A stretch of DNA of 64,000 nt from Paenibacillus tyrphae (GTDB taxonomy: Bacteria; Bacillota; Bacilli; Paenibacillales; NBRC-103111), in contig NZ_JNVM01000012.1 in assembly GCF_000722545.1 (NCBI RefSeq), forward strand, positions 62,001-126,000. The letters run 5' to 3'. Shown piece after piece: positions 1-8,989 of this stretch (its first letter is position 1; each line of letters starts with the position of its first letter). The notes under the pieces were generated by a model. That model had not been told where the DNA came from. It ran no database searches and saw only the letters and a program-made list of their open reading frames with translations. The translations under genes and the position numbers were made by a program.

Positions 1-498
1 ACCGATGCATCCGCCGCGATGCTGGACGTCTTGAAGGAGCGCATCGCCGAAACGGACCGTCCCCGCCTGTGCACAGTCGTCGCGGATCATCGCGAGCTGC
101 CTTTGCCGGACGCGAGCGCGGACTTGATCGTTTCCGGTTGGAGCCTGGGCTACTTGGCGAACAGCAACGATCCGATGTGGTCGTCCAATCTGGAGCGCAT
201 CCTGCAGGAAATAAACCGGGTGCTTCGTCCCGGTGGAACCGTCATCATCTTCGAAACGATGGGCACAGGCTTCGAAACGCCGAATCCGCCGGATTTTCTC
301 TTGAACTATTATGCGGCTTTGGAGCGGCAGTATGGCTTTACCCACCAATGGATTCGCTCGGATTATACATTCGAGAGTCTGAGTGAAGCGGAAGAACTAA
401 CCCGCTTTTTCTTCGGCGAAGAAGTGGCCTCCCAAGTCGCCGCAAAAGGCTGGACGACCGTTCCCGAATGCGCCGGCATCTGGTTCAAACATTATTAA
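1..498 (+). CDS. Class I SAM-dependent methyltransferase, C-terminal part (cut by window edge)
   Basis: The reading frame is open from base 1, so the gene starts outside the window. The first visible in-frame ATG (base 19) lies inside the fold: the residues before it lead into a segment like the acidic strand-2 region of Rossmann methyltransferases. Further on are an LPLPDASADLIVSGWSLGYL stretch (motif IV-like) and EINRVLRPGGTVIIFE, the typical post-motif helix and strand of class I enzymes. The SAM-binding GxGxG loop must lie to the left. The substrate cannot be told. A strong hairpin follows the stop codon. Confidence 0.8.
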   Translation, partial: TDASAAMLDVLKERIAETDRPRLCTVVADHRELPLPDASADLIVSGWSLGYLANSNDPMWSSNLERILQEINRVLRPGGTVIIFETMGTGFETPNPPDFLLNYYAALERQYGFTHQWIRSDYTFESLSEAEELTRFFFGEEVASQVAAKGWTTVPECAGIWFKHY

Positions 499-519
499 GC
501 GCTCCCGGCAAGGCAAAGA

Positions 520-565
520 GGCTGTTCTGTCCGAGAAGTATTCTTCTCGGACAGACAGCCTCCCT
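520..565. terminator. Bidirectional rho-independent terminator
   Basis: Arms CTGTCCGAGAA and TTCTCGGACAG, extended by GGCTGT/ACAGCC, form a long hairpin with a very short loop between the convergent methyltransferase and DUF420 genes. A T-rich stretch follows on the plus strand. Confidence 0.8.
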
Positions 566-580
566 TTAGTGTAGAACGTC

Positions 581-1042
581 CTACAACCCTAAAATCGCAT
601 CAATCATCGGCTTCGTATCCCCGCCCGGGTACAACAGATAGAGCAGAATGTACACGGCCACACCGGTTGGCGCCGTCAGCAGCCACATGACCGCCGTCCA
701 GCGGCCGATTTTGCGGTGCTTGGCAAACTTCTTATTGAACGCGTGCAGCAGCGTTACAATGCCGAAAACACCTGCGAGCGTTGCGAGCGTAATATGGAAA
801 AACAAAAACAAGTGATAGGCCAGCTTCAAATTCTCCGGTCCGCCGAAAGACGTGTTGCCGATAAAGATCGTCCGGCTGGCATAAATCAGAAAGAATGCCA
901 GCGCAAATCCCGAGCCCCAGAGCATCAGCTTTTGGTGCGTTTCCCGGTTCCCCTTCACAATGTGGTACCAGCCAAACGCGACAAAGACGGCGCTTATCAC
1001 AATAAAAGACGTACTAATCGTTGGCAAAATCGCTATTTTCAC
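581..1042 (-). CDS. DUF420 family membrane protein, last gene of the caa3 oxidase cluster
   Basis: A 153-residue protein with four hydrophobic segments and conserved histidines (GWYHIVKG, AYHLFLFFHI), matching the DUF420 family usually found next to caa3-type oxidase and CtaG genes. Its exact role is not established; a part in oxidase assembly or heme/copper handling is inferred from position. The start is a GTG preceded by a GGGTGGGG ribosome binding site. It lies 45 bases downstream of ctaG on the same strand and ends at a bidirectional terminator. Confidence 0.8.
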   Translation of the reverse strand: MKIAILPTISTSFIVISAVFVAFGWYHIVKGNRETHQKLMLWGSGFALAFFLIYASRTIFIGNTSFGGPENLKLAYHLFLFFHITLATLAGVFGIVTLLHAFNKKFAKHRKIGRWTAVMWLLTAPTGVAVYILLYLLYPGGDTKPMIDAILGL

Positions 1043-1087
1043 GTGTACCCCACCCGTTCACTTTGCAATAAACATTCCACCTTGCAA

Positions 1088-1957
1088 TTAGGCCCGATTG
1101 GCGCTCCCTGCCGGAAAATAAGGCTCATCGGGCAGCTCGTCTTCCTGCTTGCGCTCCCGCCGATACCAACGGAAAAAGGTATAGCCCAAAGCCATGCCGT
1201 ACACAATCTCCTGCACGATCTTCATGATGACGCCGCCAAGCTGCTGATCGTCGAGCATCGGCAGCAGCAACAGCTGCTCCGGAACGGCTGAGTACATCGC
1301 ATACATTGGATCATTGGCGAAAATAATCAAAGCACAGGCCGGCGTCAGCAAAATCCCGTTCACGAAAATGTATGCCATCCGCTTCAACTCGGACAACGTG
1401 TTGTACTCCGGCAGCGGGCAAAATACCGGGAACCACATTTGGAACGCGGCCAGCAGGAAAAAGATTTTATAGATGAACAACGCTGCGGCGTTGGCCATCA
1501 AGGCATCCATGATCATCGGAATATGATACATGGAGAAGATGAAGTTAAAAACGAACAGCGATAGCAGCGGATTCGTCAGGAAACGCACGATCCGTTTGGT
1601 CATCTGACCTTTCAACGCGGGACGCAGCAGCCACCCTGGCAGTCCGAGCAGCAAACACGGCGGCATGACCAAGTACAAAATGGACTGCTGGAACATATGA
1701 ACGCTGAAATAGTAGTGATGGCCGTAATAGGAAAGCGGACTGCCTTCCGCCGCGTACCATAAAGCCAGTCCGGACCAGAACCACATCTTTTGCTTCAATT
1801 CGACGGGCTCGCTATCCGCAAAGTCTTTACGCCAGCGGCCTACCGCGAGCGTGTATAATACACCGACAACAATCAACAGCAGCAAAAAACCGGGGCTCCA
1901 TAATGCAGCGAACGTAGGGCCGGTTTCATGCCCTCCATGGGACATCGTAGGGTCCAA
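1088..1957 (-). CDS. ctaG: Cytochrome c oxidase assembly factor CtaG (caa3_CtaG family)
   Basis: A 289-residue polytopic membrane protein with about seven hydrophobic segments and histidines near membrane boundaries (YYGHHYYFSVHMFQ, MYHIPMIMDALM), typical of Bacillus-type CtaG, which is needed for maturation of the caa3 oxidase. The family is unrelated in sequence to the copper chaperone CtaG/Cox11 of proteobacteria. The start is probably TTG at 1957, because AAGGAG lies 10 bases ahead; an ATG four codons in is too far from that site. It is separated from ctaF by a hairpin that may lower its expression. Confidence 0.88.
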   Translation of the reverse strand: MDPTMSHGGHETGPTFAALWSPGFLLLLIVVGVLYTLAVGRWRKDFADSEPVELKQKMWFWSGLALWYAAEGSPLSYYGHHYYFSVHMFQQSILYLVMPPCLLLGLPGWLLRPALKGQMTKRIVRFLTNPLLSLFVFNFIFSMYHIPMIMDALMANAAALFIYKIFFLLAAFQMWFPVFCPLPEYNTLSELKRMAYIFVNGILLTPACALIIFANDPMYAMYSAVPEQLLLLPMLDDQQLGGVIMKIVQEIVYGMALGYTFFRWYRRERKQEDELPDEPYFPAGSANRA

Positions 1958-2037
1958 GACGATTATACTCCTTTCCCAACCCGGTTTTTGCGCCGGGAAT
2001 TGTGTCGAAACGGTGAAAATGTTTGTCGTTACGCAAA

Positions 2038-2071
2038 AGAGAGGGGCTTACGTACGCAGCCTCCTCTCTCC
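2038..2071 (-). terminator. Intra-operon hairpin, attenuator or partial terminator, between ctaF and ctaG
   Basis: Arms AGAGAGG and CCTCTCT with an inner GGC/GCC pair form a stem in the 120-base gap after ctaF. On the minus strand it is followed by TTTTG only, a weak U-tract, so some read-through into ctaG is expected. Confidence 0.55.
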
Positions 2072-2077
2072 TCTATC

Positions 2078-2392
2078 CTACCACCAAACCCAATATACGG
2101 CCATGATGACCGCGGTTAATGCGATAAACGCGCCGAATGCCAATCCCATAATCGGGAATAAGTGCCCCCGATCTTTCATGTGCATCCAGTAAGCCAATTG
2201 AAATATAATCTGAACAATCGCCAAGCCGACGATAAAGAACAAGATAAACGAACGGTCCAACCCGCCGTACAGCACGACGGCAAATGCCAGCATCGTGAGT
2301 ACGATGGAGATAATGTACGATAAGTAGTGATTCTTCGGACCTTCCAAACGATGACGATCACCGGCAGACGACGAATGGTGTTGGTTGCTCAT
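2078..2392 (-). CDS. ctaF: Cytochrome caa3 oxidase subunit IV
   Basis: A 104-residue protein with three hydrophobic segments, after a short polar N-terminus rich in His and Ser. Length, topology (including FQLAYWMHMKDRGH between segments 2 and 3) and position match the small subunit IV (CtaF/CoxD) of caa3-type quinol or cytochrome c oxidases. It has no catalytic residues and stabilises the complex. Its ATG directly follows the ctaE stop codon with no gap, so the two are probably translationally coupled. Confidence 0.9.
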   Translation of the reverse strand: MSNQHHSSSAGDRHRLEGPKNHYLSYIISIVLTMLAFAVVLYGGLDRSFILFFIVGLAIVQIIFQLAYWMHMKDRGHLFPIMGLAFGAFIALTAVIMAVYWVWW

Positions 2393-3016
2393 TTATGGAC
2401 CCACCTTCCCCATCAGGTATACGACCGTGAAGATGAATACCCAAATGACGTCGATAAAGTGCCAGTATAAGCCGGCAACGTAATATTTGGGCGCCGTAAC
2501 TACAGTCAAGCCTTTTTTGAAGCCGCTGATGATCAAAAGCGAAATCCACAGAACACCGAAAGCAACGTGAGCGCCGTGAAAGCCTACCAACGTATAGAAG
2601 GAAGTAGCGAACGCGCTTTTCGAGAATGTATGACCTTCATTGACGTAGTGTACGAACTCGTAAATTTCAAGGCCCAAGAAGGCGAGGCCGAGCAAGACGG
2701 TAACGGCCATCCAAGCTTGAAGCTTTTGGAACTGGTTGCGATGCAGTGCCATCGTGGCGAACACGCTGGTCAACGAACTGGTAAGCAGGATGAACGTCGA
2801 TATACCGACCAAGTCGAGCGAGAACAAATGCTGAGCTGTCGGGCCGTCCGGCACTTGGTTGCGAAGCGCGATGTAGGAGGCGAAGAGCGAACCGAACAGT
2901 ACGCACTCGCCGCCAAGGAACAGCCAGAAGCCCATAACTTTATTTTTGCCTTCTAATGTTGCCGTTTCGGCGTGAGGTGGCAAAGCGCCGCCCGCTTCAT
3001 GATGTGCTGCACTCAT
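2393..3016 (-). CDS. ctaE: Cytochrome caa3 oxidase subunit III
   Basis: A 207-residue protein with five hydrophobic segments. The motif GFHGAHVAFGVLW and the C-terminal AGLYWHFIDVIWVFIFTVVYL are the hallmark of heme-copper oxidase subunit III. It does not bind cofactors but stabilises subunit I and proton uptake. Its start overlaps the ctaD stop by four bases (ATGA), which supports coupled translation in the ctaCDEF operon. Confidence 0.95.
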   Translation of the reverse strand: MSAAHHEAGGALPPHAETATLEGKNKVMGFWLFLGGECVLFGSLFASYIALRNQVPDGPTAQHLFSLDLVGISTFILLTSSLTSVFATMALHRNQFQKLQAWMAVTVLLGLAFLGLEIYEFVHYVNEGHTFSKSAFATSFYTLVGFHGAHVAFGVLWISLLIISGFKKGLTVVTAPKYYVAGLYWHFIDVIWVFIFTVVYLMGKVGP

Positions 3017-4863
3017 GCCTTCGCCCCCTTATCGTTTAACTCCTCCGGCTCGATATGGAAACCGTGATCATCATACACCGAACGGAAGAACATGCAAATT
3101 AACGTCATGCCGATACCGAGGATGCTGACAATATATGTGTGATACATAAATCCGTACCCTGCGATGAACAAGCCGACGGACATCAGGAACGGCAGAATCG
3201 AAGGCGACGGCATGTGAATCGAACCGATAGGTTCGGCCGGCGTCATTTCTTTGTTGCCTGCCATTTTTTCTTTCCAGAATGCATCATATCCGCGAACAAG
3301 CGGAGTTTGCTTGAAGTTGTACTCCGGCGGCGGCGAAGGAATCGTCCATTCCAGCGTACGAGCATCCCACGGATCTGCCGGGGCCGATATCGGTTTTCTC
3401 AACGAAGAGAAACAGTTGATCAGGAAGACGATCGTACCGATCCCCATCAGGAACGCGCCGATGGTACTGATAAAGTTCCCTTGTTCAAGCCCGACGCCCG
3501 GCTGATACGTAAACACGCGGCGCGGCATCCCCATCAAGCCCAAGAAGTGCTGCGGGAAGAACGTCATATGGAACCCGATAAAGAAAGTCCAGAAATGAAT
3601 TTTACCAAGCGTCTCGTTCAGCATGCGGCCGAACATTTTCGGCCACCAGTAGTACGAAGCTGCGAACAACGCGAGGACAAGACCGCCGACGATAACGTAG
3701 TGGAAGTGAGCTACGACGAAGTACGTATCGTGATATTGGAAGTCAGCTGCCGGTACGGCAAGCATAACCCCGGTGACACCACCCATAACGAACGTCGGAA
3801 TAAATGCCGTTGCAAAAATGTTAGCCGTCGTAAAGCGGATTTGACCGCCCCACAGCGTAAACAGCCAGTTGAAGATTTTAACCCCGGTCGGTATCGCAAT
3901 CGCCATCGTAGCGACCCCGAAGATCGCATCCCCGACAGGACCGATCCCTGTCGTAAACATATGGTGAGCCCATACCATGAAGCCTAAAAATCCGATAAGA
4001 GCCGTTGCGAATACCATGGAGCTATATCCGAACAAACGCTTTTTCGAGAACGTCGACACGATATCCGAAATGATACCGAACGCCGGCAAAATCAAGATGT
4101 AAACTTCGGGGTGCCCGAAAATCCAGAAAAGGTGTTCCCAAAGTACCGGGTTACCGCCCTTCGCCACATCGAAGAAAGCGCCGCTAAAAATCCGGTCGAA
4201 CATCAATTCGACAAGCCCTACCGTAATGGCCGGGAAAGCGAAAAGAATGAGCAAAGAAGTAATGAACGCGGCCCAAGTAAACATTGGCATTCTCATGTAA
4301 GTCATGCCAGGTGCACGCATGTTGATGATCGTGACGAGGAAGTTAATCCCCCCGATCAGCGTACCGAGACCTGCAATCTGCAAGCCGAGAACGTAGAAGT
4401 CTACGCCCTTGAATACGCCGGATGGGTCAATGATGCCTGCAAGCGGCGGGTAAGCCGTCCAGCCCGCTGCCGGCGCGCCGCCGAGAAACCACGAGGTGTT
4501 CAACAGCAAGCCGCCGAAGAAGAACAACCAGAAGCCCAGTGCGTTCACGAACGGGAACGCTACGTCGCGGGCTCCGATCTGAAGCGGTACGATCGCATTC
4601 ATAAAACAGAAGATGACCGGCATCGCCGCAAGGAAGATCATCGTCGTACCGTGCATGGTTGTCAATTGGTTAAACGTATCTCCGATGAAGATTTTCTGAT
4701 CGGGATAAAGCAGCTGAATCCGGATCAAGATGGCCTCAATGCCGCCCATCAGAAAGAAGATCCCGCCCGCGATCAAATATAAAATTCCGATCTTTTTATG
4801 GTCCACCGTGGTAAGCCAATCCATCAGCCCAGTGTACCGTTTTGCCGTGTGTCCGTGAGCCAC
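3013..4863 (-). CDS. ctaD: Cytochrome caa3 oxidase subunit I (heme-copper catalytic subunit)
   Basis: A 616-residue polytopic protein holding heme a and the heme a3-CuB centre, where O2 is reduced to water and protons are pumped. Visible signatures are the heme ligand region TTMHGTTMIF, the CuB motif WIFGHPEVYILILP with its cross-linked His/Tyr pair, the VWAHHMFTTG di-histidine, and HDTYFVVAHFHYV carrying the heme a3 and heme a ligands. The length fits Bacillus CtaD. The start is a GTG behind a strong AAAGGAGG. It lies 30 bases after ctaC and overlaps ctaE. Confidence 0.97.
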   Translation of the reverse strand: MAHGHTAKRYTGLMDWLTTVDHKKIGILYLIAGGIFFLMGGIEAILIRIQLLYPDQKIFIGDTFNQLTTMHGTTMIFLAAMPVIFCFMNAIVPLQIGARDVAFPFVNALGFWLFFFGGLLLNTSWFLGGAPAAGWTAYPPLAGIIDPSGVFKGVDFYVLGLQIAGLGTLIGGINFLVTIINMRAPGMTYMRMPMFTWAAFITSLLILFAFPAITVGLVELMFDRIFSGAFFDVAKGGNPVLWEHLFWIFGHPEVYILILPAFGIISDIVSTFSKKRLFGYSSMVFATALIGFLGFMVWAHHMFTTGIGPVGDAIFGVATMAIAIPTGVKIFNWLFTLWGGQIRFTTANIFATAFIPTFVMGGVTGVMLAVPAADFQYHDTYFVVAHFHYVIVGGLVLALFAASYYWWPKMFGRMLNETLGKIHFWTFFIGFHMTFFPQHFLGLMGMPRRVFTYQPGVGLEQGNFISTIGAFLMGIGTIVFLINCFSSLRKPISAPADPWDARTLEWTIPSPPPEYNFKQTPLVRGYDAFWKEKMAGNKEMTPAEPIGSIHMPSPSILPFLMSVGLFIAGYGFMYHTYIVSILGIGMTLICMFFRSVYDDHGFHIEPEELNDKGAKA

Positions 4864-4893
4864 CGTATAAACCTCCTTTTTCCGCGATGCTCG

Positions 4894-5901
4894 TTACTTT
4901 AACTTCAACGAATTCAAGTATTTGATTACATCATTGATTTGGTCGTCCTTCAATCCAACTTTAGGCATTTTGTTGCCTGGTTTCACCGATTGAGGATCGG
5001 AAATCCACTGCTTCAAACTTTCATCGTTGTGCGGCAAAATGCCAGCAACGAGCTCACGGGAAGCAAAGCCGTTCAAGTTCGGACCCGCGCCGAGTCCCTG
5101 TGCGTTAACCGCGTGACAGGACAAACAGTTGTCTTTGAAGATCTGTTCACCTTTTTGCGCGTCGGCCGGAACGGAAGCAGGCGTTTTCATTTTGGTGACC
5201 CATTGATCGAAATCGGCTTGATCCATCGATTTCACTTTAAAGTCCATCAGGGAGTGAGAGGCGCCGCAAAGCTCCGCGCACTTTCCTTTGAAGACGTCCA
5301 CTTCGTCTGCTTGCAAGTAATACACGTTGGTGTTTCCGGGGTTCGTGTCCATTTTACCGCCGAGCGACGGAACCCAGAAGGAGTGCTTCACATCGGAAGC
5401 GGTTAATTCGAAGGCGATCTTTTTGTTTGTCGGAATGACTAAGTCTTGAGCTGTTGCGATCCCCAATTCCGGATATTCGAATTGCCACCAGAAGGCGTGA
5501 GCCGTCACTTTAACGTGCACCGCATCTTTGTTGTCTCTGTGGTCTTCCAAAAGCTTAAAGGTGTACTGTACGGTAGGAACGGCCAAAATGAGGAGCAATA
5601 CGATCGGAATAACCGTCCAAATAATCTCCAGTGTGTGGCTGCCTTCCACCTGCTTCGGGATGATGTCTTTGTCGCCTTTTTTCTTTCTGAAGCGGACCAA
5701 GACATACAAATAAATTACAAAAACGACCACGACAACCAGAAGCATGATCCCGAAGCTGAGCTTCATCAGGAATAGCTGATCTCTGGCGACCGGTCCCCTT
5801 GGCTTTAAGGCGGAAATCGTCTGGTCTCCACACCCCGTTAACAGCAACATCATCAACCCAAAAAGAGGGATGAATCGCCACAGATTTTGCCATCGAATCA
5901 T
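4894..5901 (-). CDS. ctaC: Cytochrome caa3 oxidase subunit II with fused cytochrome c domain (lipoprotein)
   Basis: This protein accepts electrons from cytochrome c at the outer face of the membrane. The N-terminus is a lipoprotein signal ending in LLTGCG, followed by a second membrane helix, the CuA cupredoxin domain with CAELCGASHSLMDF (CuA ligands C, C, H, M), and a C-terminal cytochrome c domain with heme motif CLSCH and a distal Met near KMPKVG. The fused domain makes this a caa3 rather than aa3 enzyme. I place the start at 5901 (335 aa), ten bases after AAGGTGGG; an in-frame start 14 codons upstream lacks such a site. Confidence 0.95.
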   Translation of the reverse strand: MIRWQNLWRFIPLFGLMMLLLTGCGDQTISALKPRGPVARDQLFLMKLSFGIMLLVVVVVFVIYLYVLVRFRKKKGDKDIIPKQVEGSHTLEIIWTVIPIVLLLILAVPTVQYTFKLLEDHRDNKDAVHVKVTAHAFWWQFEYPELGIATAQDLVIPTNKKIAFELTASDVKHSFWVPSLGGKMDTNPGNTNVYYLQADEVDVFKGKCAELCGASHSLMDFKVKSMDQADFDQWVTKMKTPASVPADAQKGEQIFKDNCLSCHAVNAQGLGAGPNLNGFASRELVAGILPHNDESLKQWISDPQSVKPGNKMPKVGLKDDQINDVIKYLNSLKLK

Positions 5902-5983
5902 CTTAATCAATCCCACCTTATAAAGCAAATATTTTTCGATCAAAATAGGTCATAACTTGTCAATGAACCTAATCACCATATTA

Positions 5984-6012
5984 ACTATAAATTCGGACCC
6001 GTTTTTTGTCAA
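5984..6012 (-). promoter_or_regulatory. SigA-type promoter of the cta operon
   Basis: On the minus strand the sequence reads TTGACA, a 17-base spacer, then TATAGT, about 80 bases ahead of the ctaC start. Both boxes are near consensus and the spacing is ideal, so this is the most convincing promoter in the window. Confidence 0.75.
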
Positions 6013-6195
6013 TGAATCTGAAGAAGTTCACAAATTGTTCGGAACTCTTTATTGGCTAGGGTTTAAGCGTTTTCGCCTCTACTTGGTTATTTCCATATAG
6101 CGGTGGTTTTATGCATCATTTGGACCTCGCTTTCCTGCGCATAAATCCTTCCCGATAATCAATCCTAAGAAGGAGATTTTCAAAGGAGGGCACTC

Positions 6196-6909
6196 ATGAT
6201 GCGTTATTTCCGATGGATCGGATCGGCAGCGGCCTTGGGCCTCGCCATGACGATGACCGGCTGTTTTTCATGGTACGATTACAACAGCGCCCAGAATTAC
6301 GGCAGCAAGCGAGATATGCCAAGGCAGGACACGTCGCGCGCTTATCAAACTCAGCAGCAGTATGCCCCCGTATCCCACAAAGTAACCAAACTGGAGATGA
6401 ATCAGCATTTGTCCGATCAGGTGGCCGCTATGGACGGGGTCAGCAGCGCGATCGTCATGATGGGCGATAACACCGCCTATGTCGCCATCACGATGGATAG
6501 CACCGCCAGCGGAACGCGGGGGGGCGAAGGCAAAGGAACGGAAACGAATAACTACGGCTTGGTAAAAGGGCTGTACAGCACGTACGACGATCAAAGCGAT
6601 TACGCCCCGTCCGACCAGTTGATCAGCAGAGGCAGCGGCGGGGAAACGGAGATGCACCACGAGCATTTGTCGCATTTGTTCAAGCAGAAGATTGCAGAAA
6701 AAATCCGTCTGAATCAGCCGACGGTACATGACGTCTATATTTCGGCGAACCGTATCGTCGTCAACGCGTTCAACAAGATGGCGCAGGACAGCTGGAGCGG
6801 AAGAAGTCTGGAGCCGTATCATGCTCAATTCACGGAAATGATGGATCGGACGTTCGGAACGGACGTTACGGTTCCGAATCAAGCGGAAGGGAACGGCCGC
6901 GAGTATTGA
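6196..6909 (+). CDS. YhcN/YlaJ family sporulation lipoprotein
   Basis: A 237-residue secreted protein with a lipobox (MTMTGC, Cys near residue 22). The core HLSDQVAAMDGVSSAIVMMGDNTAYVAI is the conserved first half of the YhcN/YlaJ domain, and VHDVYISANRIVVNAFNKMA the second. Family members are made in the forespore and sit in the spore inner membrane; some affect germination. The central insert (TMDSTASGTRGGEGKGTETN and on) is longer than in most relatives. AAAGGAGG lies ahead of the tandem ATGATG start. It is divergent from the cta operon and followed by a hairpin terminator. Confidence 0.85.
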   Translation: MMRYFRWIGSAAALGLAMTMTGCFSWYDYNSAQNYGSKRDMPRQDTSRAYQTQQQYAPVSHKVTKLEMNQHLSDQVAAMDGVSSAIVMMGDNTAYVAITMDSTASGTRGGEGKGTETNNYGLVKGLYSTYDDQSDYAPSDQLISRGSGGETEMHHEHLSHLFKQKIAEKIRLNQPTVHDVYISANRIVVNAFNKMAQDSWSGRSLEPYHAQFTEMMDRTFGTDVTVPNQAEGNGREY

Positions 6910-6943
6910 GCCGGGGTCCCGCCATCGCATTGGCGCAAGGCTG

Positions 6944-6980
6944 CTGCACCCGGCTTTTTCAGCCCCGTGCAGTTTCTTTT
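6944..6980 (+). terminator. Rho-independent terminator after the YhcN-like gene
   Basis: CTGCAC/GTGCAG with an inner GGCT/AGCC pair forms a hairpin followed by TTTCTTTTT. Confidence 0.7.
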
Positions 6981-7060
6981 TGCCGCCGGTTCCTGTAGAA
7001 TTGCTTTTATAATTGAAGGTTCTCTTAGAAGAATAATTCGAATTACGGGGAGATAATATA

Positions 7061-8890
7061 ATGAAGAAAAATAATTTTGCCCTGCTCGGAATCGGAAGCG
7101 ATTTGGCCGAGGCTATGCAGAAACATGGATATAACGAGCCGACGCCGATCCAAAGCGAGGCGATCCCGGTTGCTCTAGCCGGCCACGACATCATCGCTCA
7201 AGCGCAGACCGGTACGGGCAAAACGCTGGCTTTTGCGCTGCCGATTCTGGAAAACGTCAATCCCGCCAACCCAAACGTGCAGGCGCTGATCGTTACCCCG
7301 ACCCGCGAGCTTGCCATTCAAATTACGGAAGAAATCAAGCGCTGGGCTCCGCTCAAAGGCTTGCGCGTGCTGTCCGCTTATGGAGGGCAGGATGTCGAGC
7401 GCCAGATCCGCAAGCTGGAAGGAAATATACATATTATTGTAGCGACGCCTGGACGGCTCCTCGATCATTTACGTCGGGAAACGGTGCAGCTTCATAAGCT
7501 GTCCGTTCTCGTGTTGGATGAAGCGGATCAAATGCTGCACATGGGCTTCTTGCCGGAGGTCGTGGAAATTATTTCGGTGACCCCAAGCCGCAGGCAGACG
7601 CTGCTGTTCTCGGCTACGATGCCTCCGCGCATCCGTCAGCTGGCTAAAGAGTATATGCGGCAGCCGGTTGAAATCGAAGTGAAATCGAAACGCGTGACGC
7701 TGGACGAAATCGAGCAGGTCGTGATTCAGACCACGGACCGCGGAAAGCTGGAAACGCTCTGTAAATTGATCGATCAAGAAAATCCGTATCTGGCGATGAT
7801 TTTTTGCCGTACGAAGCTTCGAGCGAGCAAGCTGATGAACGAGCTGGAGGAACGCGGGTATTCGTGCGACGAGCTGCACGGAGACTTGACCCAGGCGAAG
7901 CGCGAGCAGGTCATGAAGCGGTTTCGCGAGGCCAAAATCCAGCTGCTCGTAGCGACCGATATCGCGGCGCGCGGGCTCGACGTCGAAGGCATCACGCACG
8001 TGTTCAACTACGACATCCCGCATGATGCCGAAAGCTATATTCACCGCATCGGGCGGACGGGACGCGCAGGCCAGACTGGCAAAGCGTTTACGTTCGCCGC
8101 GCCGCGGGATGCGATGTACCTGGAGCAGATCGAGCGGGGCATTAAAGCGACGATCGCGAAGCGGCCGGGCAAAGCGGCGGCGGAGCACGGCGACGCGGGT
8201 GAGGGCACGGCACGCGGACGCAGAGGCGGCGCGGATGCGAGCGCTGGCGCCACGCGCGGACGGCGCAGCGGCGCGGATGCGACAGCGGGCGCAACGCGTG
8301 GGCGGCGCAGCGCAGCGGACGCGGCTGCAGGCGCAACGCGCGGGCGGCGCGGCGGCGCGGACGCGGCAGCGGGCCCAACGCGCGGGCGGCGCGGCGGCGC
8401 GGACGCGGCTGCGGGCCCAGCGCGCGGGCGGCGCGGCGGCGCGGACGCGGCTGCAGGCGCAGCGCGCGGGCGGCGCAGCGGCGCGGATGCGGCGGCGGGC
8501 GCAGCGCGCGGGCGGCGCAGCGGCGCGGACGCGAGCGCTGGCGCAGCGCGCGGGCGGCGCAGCGGCGCGGACGCGGCAGCAGGCGCAGCGCGCGGGCGAC
8601 GCGGCGGCGCGGACGCGGCTGCAGGCGCAGCGCGCGGGCGACGCGGCGGTGCGGACGCGAGCGCTGGCGCAGCGCGTGGGCGGCGCAGCGGCGCGGACGC
8701 GGCGGCGGGCGCAGCGCGCGGACGCCGGGGCGGCGACGCGGACGCGGCAGCGGGCGCAGCGCGTGGGCGGCGCAGCGGCGCGGACGCGGCAGCAGGCGCA
8801 GCGCGTGGGCGGCGCAGCGGCGCGGATGCGAACGCTGGCGCAGCGCGCGGGCGCCGGGGCGGCGGAAGCGGGAAGCAGCGGAAGCGCTGA
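7061..8890 (+). CDS. DEAD-box RNA helicase with a long repetitive RGRR/Ala-rich tail
   Basis: An ATP-dependent RNA-unwinding protein, probably acting in ribosome assembly or mRNA turnover. Motifs in order: the upstream Q motif (PTPIQ, residue 27), Walker A AQTGTGKT (48-55), PTRELA, TPGR, DEAD (153-156), SAT (about 184), ATDIAARGLDV and HRIGRTGRAG (about 328). The two RecA lobes end near residue 370. From residue 384 to 593 the protein is fifteen copies of a 14-residue unit of the type AARGRRSGADAAAG, ending in a basic GSGKQRKR tail. Firmicute relatives of the CshA type usually end in a shorter RGG/basic tail, so the repeat is the unusual part. The start is supported by GGGGAG upstream. Confidence 0.95.
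   Translation: MKKNNFALLGIGSDLAEAMQKHGYNEPTPIQSEAIPVALAGHDIIAQAQTGTGKTLAFALPILENVNPANPNVQALIVTPTRELAIQITEEIKRWAPLKGLRVLSAYGGQDVERQIRKLEGNIHIIVATPGRLLDHLRRETVQLHKLSVLVLDEADQMLHMGFLPEVVEIISVTPSRRQTLLFSATMPPRIRQLAKEYMRQPVEIEVKSKRVTLDEIEQVVIQTTDRGKLETLCKLIDQENPYLAMIFCRTKLRASKLMNELEERGYSCDELHGDLTQAKREQVMKRFREAKIQLLVATDIAARGLDVEGITHVFNYDIPHDAESYIHRIGRTGRAGQTGKAFTFAAPRDAMYLEQIERGIKATIAKRPGKAAAEHGDAGEGTARGRRGGADASAGATRGRRSGADATAGATRGRRSAADAAAGATRGRRGGADAAAGPTRGRRGGADAAAGPARGRRGGADAAAGAARGRRSGADAAAGAARGRRSGADASAGAARGRRSGADAAAGAARGRRGGADAAAGAARGRRGGADASAGAARGRRSGADAAAGAARGRRGGDADAAAGAARGRRSGADAAAGAARGRRSGADANAGAARGRRGGGSGKQRKR
8210..8857 (+). repeat. 42-bp coding minisatellite, 15 units, in the helicase tail
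   Basis: Period 42 bases (14 codons), with units differing by a few substitutions. Variable codons are S/G at unit position 7, A/S/N/T at position 12 and A/T/P at the unit boundary. Unit 1 lacks one boundary codon and unit 13 has one extra codon (Asp), so the array keeps frame. A partial sixteenth unit runs into the C-terminal tail. The array is extremely GC-rich and lacks stop codons in several frames on both strands, which produces long spurious ORFs. Confidence 0.95.
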
Positions 8891-8989
8891 AACGCTTTCA
8901 AGAGCATCTTTACCTCGTCTGAGAAACCATGTAAAATAAAGGGTAGCACTCGGCAAGGAACTGCACTTCCCAAATGAAGGAGGGTTTCT

